A DNA stretch of 8,556 bases from Actinomycetes bacterium (lineage in GTDB: Bacteria > Actinomycetota > Coriobacteriia > Coriobacteriales > JAEZXW01), in contig JAEZXW010000040.1 of NCBI GenBank assembly GCA_023419515.1, forward strand, positions 1 to 8,556, read 5' to 3'. This document shows positions 7,167 through 8,556 of the stretch, in pieces. Every line of letters starts with the position of its first letter. Position 1 is the first letter of the stretch. The notes below the pieces were generated by a model. The model ran no database searches, was not told the origin of the DNA, and saw only the letters and a program-made list of their open reading frames with translations. Made by a program: the position numbers and the translations under genes.

Positions 7167-7203
7167 AGCCCTTGCCTAAAAAGATTTCAGGCAAGGGCTT
7201 TTT
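7167..7203 (+). terminator. Rho-independent terminator after the DUF2628-like gene
   Basis: A perfect 11-bp stem pairs AGCCCTTGCCT (7167-7177) with AGGCAAGGGCT (7189-7199), around an 11-base loop and followed by a TTTTT run (7199-7203). It begins 35 bases after the stop at 7131. Reading leftwards from the tetR side, the stem is followed only by a weak T-containing sequence (CATTTGTTG), so it may stop that transcript less well. Confidence 0.9.
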
Positions 7204-7261
7204 CATACAACGAAGGGCAGCTTGTACACGCAAAATACGTGTGTTGCGGTATCGCGCTTAC

Positions 7262-8116
7262 TTATGACGCGCGGCTCGCTGCAATCTGTTTTGACTTGCT
7301 GCCGATCAGCGCACACCAGCCATTAAACAAAAAGGTGCCGAGAGTCTCTCCCATCTGGGCAAACTGTTCCTCAGTCCTCGCGCCGATAACCATTTGCTGC
7401 AAGAGCGTACTGACAACCGATGACACTGCATGAACAACCTCGGCGTTCACGCGCATCGCATCAACTTCAAAATTGATCTCCTGCCAATAGGCAAGATTCT
7501 CCTCACTAATAAAGGTTGAGAGCTCCTGAGCAAAATTGATCGAAGCATCCTCAGGCACCTCAAGCAGCAAGAGCTTCATCTCACTGGGATGAGTCGCCGC
7601 ATAACGCAGGATCGAGCGAAAGAGATTGCATAAAAAGTGACAAGCAAGCGCATGAGTCTCATCGTGGCCGCCCTCAGAGCAACCATCCGAACAGCCACCG
7701 CAGCCACAAGTCAGCGCCTTATCATCGAGACTCTCAAGCCCCATCGGTTTAGCCTGTGTCATTTCCTCATGACCAACGAGCCTTTCGATCGCCTTGTCAA
7801 AATGAGGATGCGAGCCATGGCTGAGCGCATGCGGAGCACAGTATTCAGCTGAGCAGACCTCGCAAGCTACCGAGGAAACGAGCTTATGATCTTGAATACT
7901 TTGGCGTGCCAGGTAGTTATAAAAGTCAGCACGAATGGGCTTGATAAGTGATCGGTAGAGATCTGCCTTGTTGTTAAAATGACCGTAGATTGCCCCCGTT
8001 GTGCTATAGGCGCGTGTCGCAATCGACCTCATCGAGGCTCCTGCGTAGCCCTCATTGATCATCTCAATACGGGCAGCATCCAAAATACTCTCGCGCGTCG
8101 AAGGCCGATACATCAT
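7262..8116 (-). CDS. TetR/AcrR-family regulator with Cys/His-rich insert
   Basis: Residues 8-57 form a TetR-type helix-turn-helix domain. Visible landmarks are ILDAARIEMINEGYAGASMRSIA, then TTGAIYGHFNNKADLYRSL. It would bind DNA as a dimer, probably near its own gene. At 284 aa it is longer than the usual 190-220. The excess is in the ligand-binding domain, where residues 85-163 are rich in Cys and His. One cluster has C85, C88, C93, H96, H100, H103 and H105. A second has C137, C139, C142, C146, H151, H155, C159, H160 and C163, including CGCGGCSDGC. This pattern suggests metal, Fe-S or thiol-redox sensing, which is my inference. The remaining C-terminus is helical and ordinary. The start is ATG 8116 or the adjacent ATG 8113, with a weak AGAAAGAGA ribosome site. 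It is not in an operon with any complete neighbour here. Confidence 0.9.
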   Translation of the reverse strand: MMYRPSTRESILDAARIEMINEGYAGASMRSIATRAYSTTGAIYGHFNNKADLYRSLIKPIRADFYNYLARQSIQDHKLVSSVACEVCSAEYCAPHALSHGSHPHFDKAIERLVGHEEMTQAKPMGLESLDDKALTCGCGGCSDGCSEGGHDETHALACHFLCNLFRSILRYAATHPSEMKLLLLEVPEDASINFAQELSTFISEENLAYWQEINFEVDAMRVNAEVVHAVSSVVSTLLQQMVIGARTEEQFAQMGETLGTFLFNGWCALIGSKSKQIAASRAS

Positions 8117-8141
8117 ATCGTCTCTTTCTCAGGTTCACCGT

Positions 8142-8227
8142 AGTATATCTGATGCGTTATTGCAAATGATCGTGCTTGTTATTACAGCAATAGCGACACC
8201 CTGTAGTCATAAATTGCAGTGATTATA
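8142..8227 (-). promoter_or_regulatory. Putative tetR promoter region with two candidate -10 boxes
   Basis: On the minus strand an extended -10 (TGCTATAAT, with TATAAT at 8227-8222) would give a leader of about 100 bases. A nearer TATACT (8147-8142) would give a leader of about 20. Neither has a strong -35. Between them lies an imperfect inverted repeat, CGTTATTGC (8155-8163) and GCAATAGCG (8187-8195), with one mismatch and a 23-base spacer. Confidence 0.35.
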
Positions 8228-8253
8228 GCATACGACTAGGCATTTATACGTAA

Positions 8254-8266
8254 TCACCACAGGTGA
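8254..8266. repeat. 13-bp palindrome upstream of tetR, candidate operator
   Basis: TCACC-ACA-GGTGA is a perfect inverted repeat of 5-bp arms. It lies just upstream of the extended -10 at 8222-8227 in the tetR direction. It overlaps one arm of a second inverted repeat, GTGATTA (8219-8225) with TAATCAC (8251-8257), which brackets the promoter. Placement suits regulator binding, but short palindromes also occur by chance. Confidence 0.35.
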
Positions 8267-8365
8267 CAGCCATACGGCAGAAACCTTAGCTTTGAACCTG
8301 TTATGAGCACCAAGATGCATTGTTATAAGGAAATACAGGGTAAACAAGAGGTGTGGAGATAAGCG

Positions 8366-8488
8366 ATGCTCCTCAGCTCGATGGGTTTGCTGTGCGCGAC
8401 CATGCTACGACCATGCACCCTCAAGCTAGACGGACTGACCGTTACTCGCGGGCATCACCCTGCTGCTGAGCCTCAGGAGCGAGCTTGA
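8366..8488 (+). CDS. Possible 40-aa small ORF (weak)
   Basis: The frame runs ATG 8366 to TGA 8488 and encodes 40 residues beginning MLLSSMGLLCATMLRPC. GGAG lies about seven bases upstream, and an extended -10-like TGTTATAAG lies at 8321-8329. The product has a short hydrophobic start but no family I recognise. Its last third is antisense to the coding end of the minus-strand gene at 8442-8556, which argues for chance. No conservation evidence is available. Confidence 0.13.
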   Translation: MLLSSMGLLCATMLRPCTLKLDGLTVTRGHHPAAEPQERA

Positions 8489-8556
8489 TCTTGACGAACT
8501 CCTTTGCGCGAGCCAGATGCTCACGTAAGTCTCGATACCACTGACCAGGATAATCC
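8442..8556 (-). CDS. C-terminal end of an unrecognised protein, cut by window edge
   Basis: An open frame enters from the right edge and ends at TAA 8444-8442. It encodes 37 residues containing DYPGQWYRDLREHL, then KEFVKIKLAPEAQQQ and a final DARE. The amphipathic, charged Lys/Arg/Glu-rich composition with a polar Gln tail looks like a soluble helical C-terminus. No family can be named from so little. That it is real coding sequence is inferred from the open frame and normal amino-acid composition. Confidence 0.55.
   Translation of the reverse strand, partial: DYPGQWYRDLREHLARAKEFVKIKLAPEAQQQGDARE

Larger units (their letters stand above)
8117..8441. other. 325-bp intergenic region between tetR and the partial right-hand gene
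   Basis: The left half holds the candidate tetR promoters and inverted repeats. The right half (about 8270-8441) is the downstream region of the minus-strand gene ending at 8442, yet shows no clear Rho-independent terminator. It contains a 9-base direct repeat, CGACCATGC at 8397-8405 and 8408-8416, with an 11-base period. It also contains the start of a weak plus-strand small ORF at 8366. No RNA gene is recognised. Confidence 0.5.

Noticed and set aside
7226..7242. Hairpin ACACG/CGTGT downstream of tetR
   Set aside because: It has only five base pairs and no T-tract after it in the tetR direction, so it is not called as a terminator.

Overview
The window looks like a chromosomal segment from an anaerobic actinomycete of the class Coriobacteriia (Eggerthellaceae-like). 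This is an inference from three things: the ABC-F sequence style, the single-chain MetF/MetV-type methylenetetrahydrofolate reductase, and the acetogen-like fhs-fchA-folD cluster. I could not run a search, so the taxonomy is tentative. There are no rRNA or tRNA genes, insertion sequences or CRISPR arrays.

Layout. Positions 1-804 (-) hold the N-terminal half of an ABC-F ATPase that runs off the left edge. A 125-bp divergent promoter region separates it from a 541-codon methylenetetrahydrofolate reductase (930-2555, +) carrying a cysteine-rich MetV-like C-terminus. Converging on it is a tightly packed minus-strand operon, read from right to left: a 119-aa chimeric protein (6378-6019), fhs (6002-4281), fchA (4270-3530) and folD (3533-2664). 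Spacings are 16 nt, 10 nt and an ATGA overlap. Divergent from this operon is a DUF2628-like membrane protein (6565-7131, +) with a TATAAT box, a strong Shine-Dalgarno and a clear Rho-independent terminator. Next is a TetR-family regulator (8116-7262, -) with an unusual Cys/His-rich insert, preceded by a palindrome-containing intergenic region. The last 115 bases encode the C-terminus of an unrecognised minus-strand protein.

How the genes fit together. Fhs, FchA, FolD and the reductase make up the whole methyl branch of tetrahydrofolate one-carbon metabolism: formate to 10-formyl-, 5,10-methenyl-, 5,10-methylene- and 5-methyl-THF. FolD has lost the Lys and Gln that perform the cyclohydrolase step in bifunctional FolD enzymes, which explains a dedicated FchA coupled directly to it. 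The first operon gene joins the N-terminus of a uroporphyrinogen-decarboxylase-like corrinoid methyltransferase to the cysteine-rich C-terminus of a DUF2284 metal-binding protein. This may link the pathway to methyl-group transfer, or may be a deletion scar. No CO dehydrogenase/acetyl-CoA synthase gene is in the window, so acetogenesis cannot be claimed.

The most unusual items are the chimeric 119-aa protein, the Cys/His-rich TetR regulator and the substituted FolD active site.
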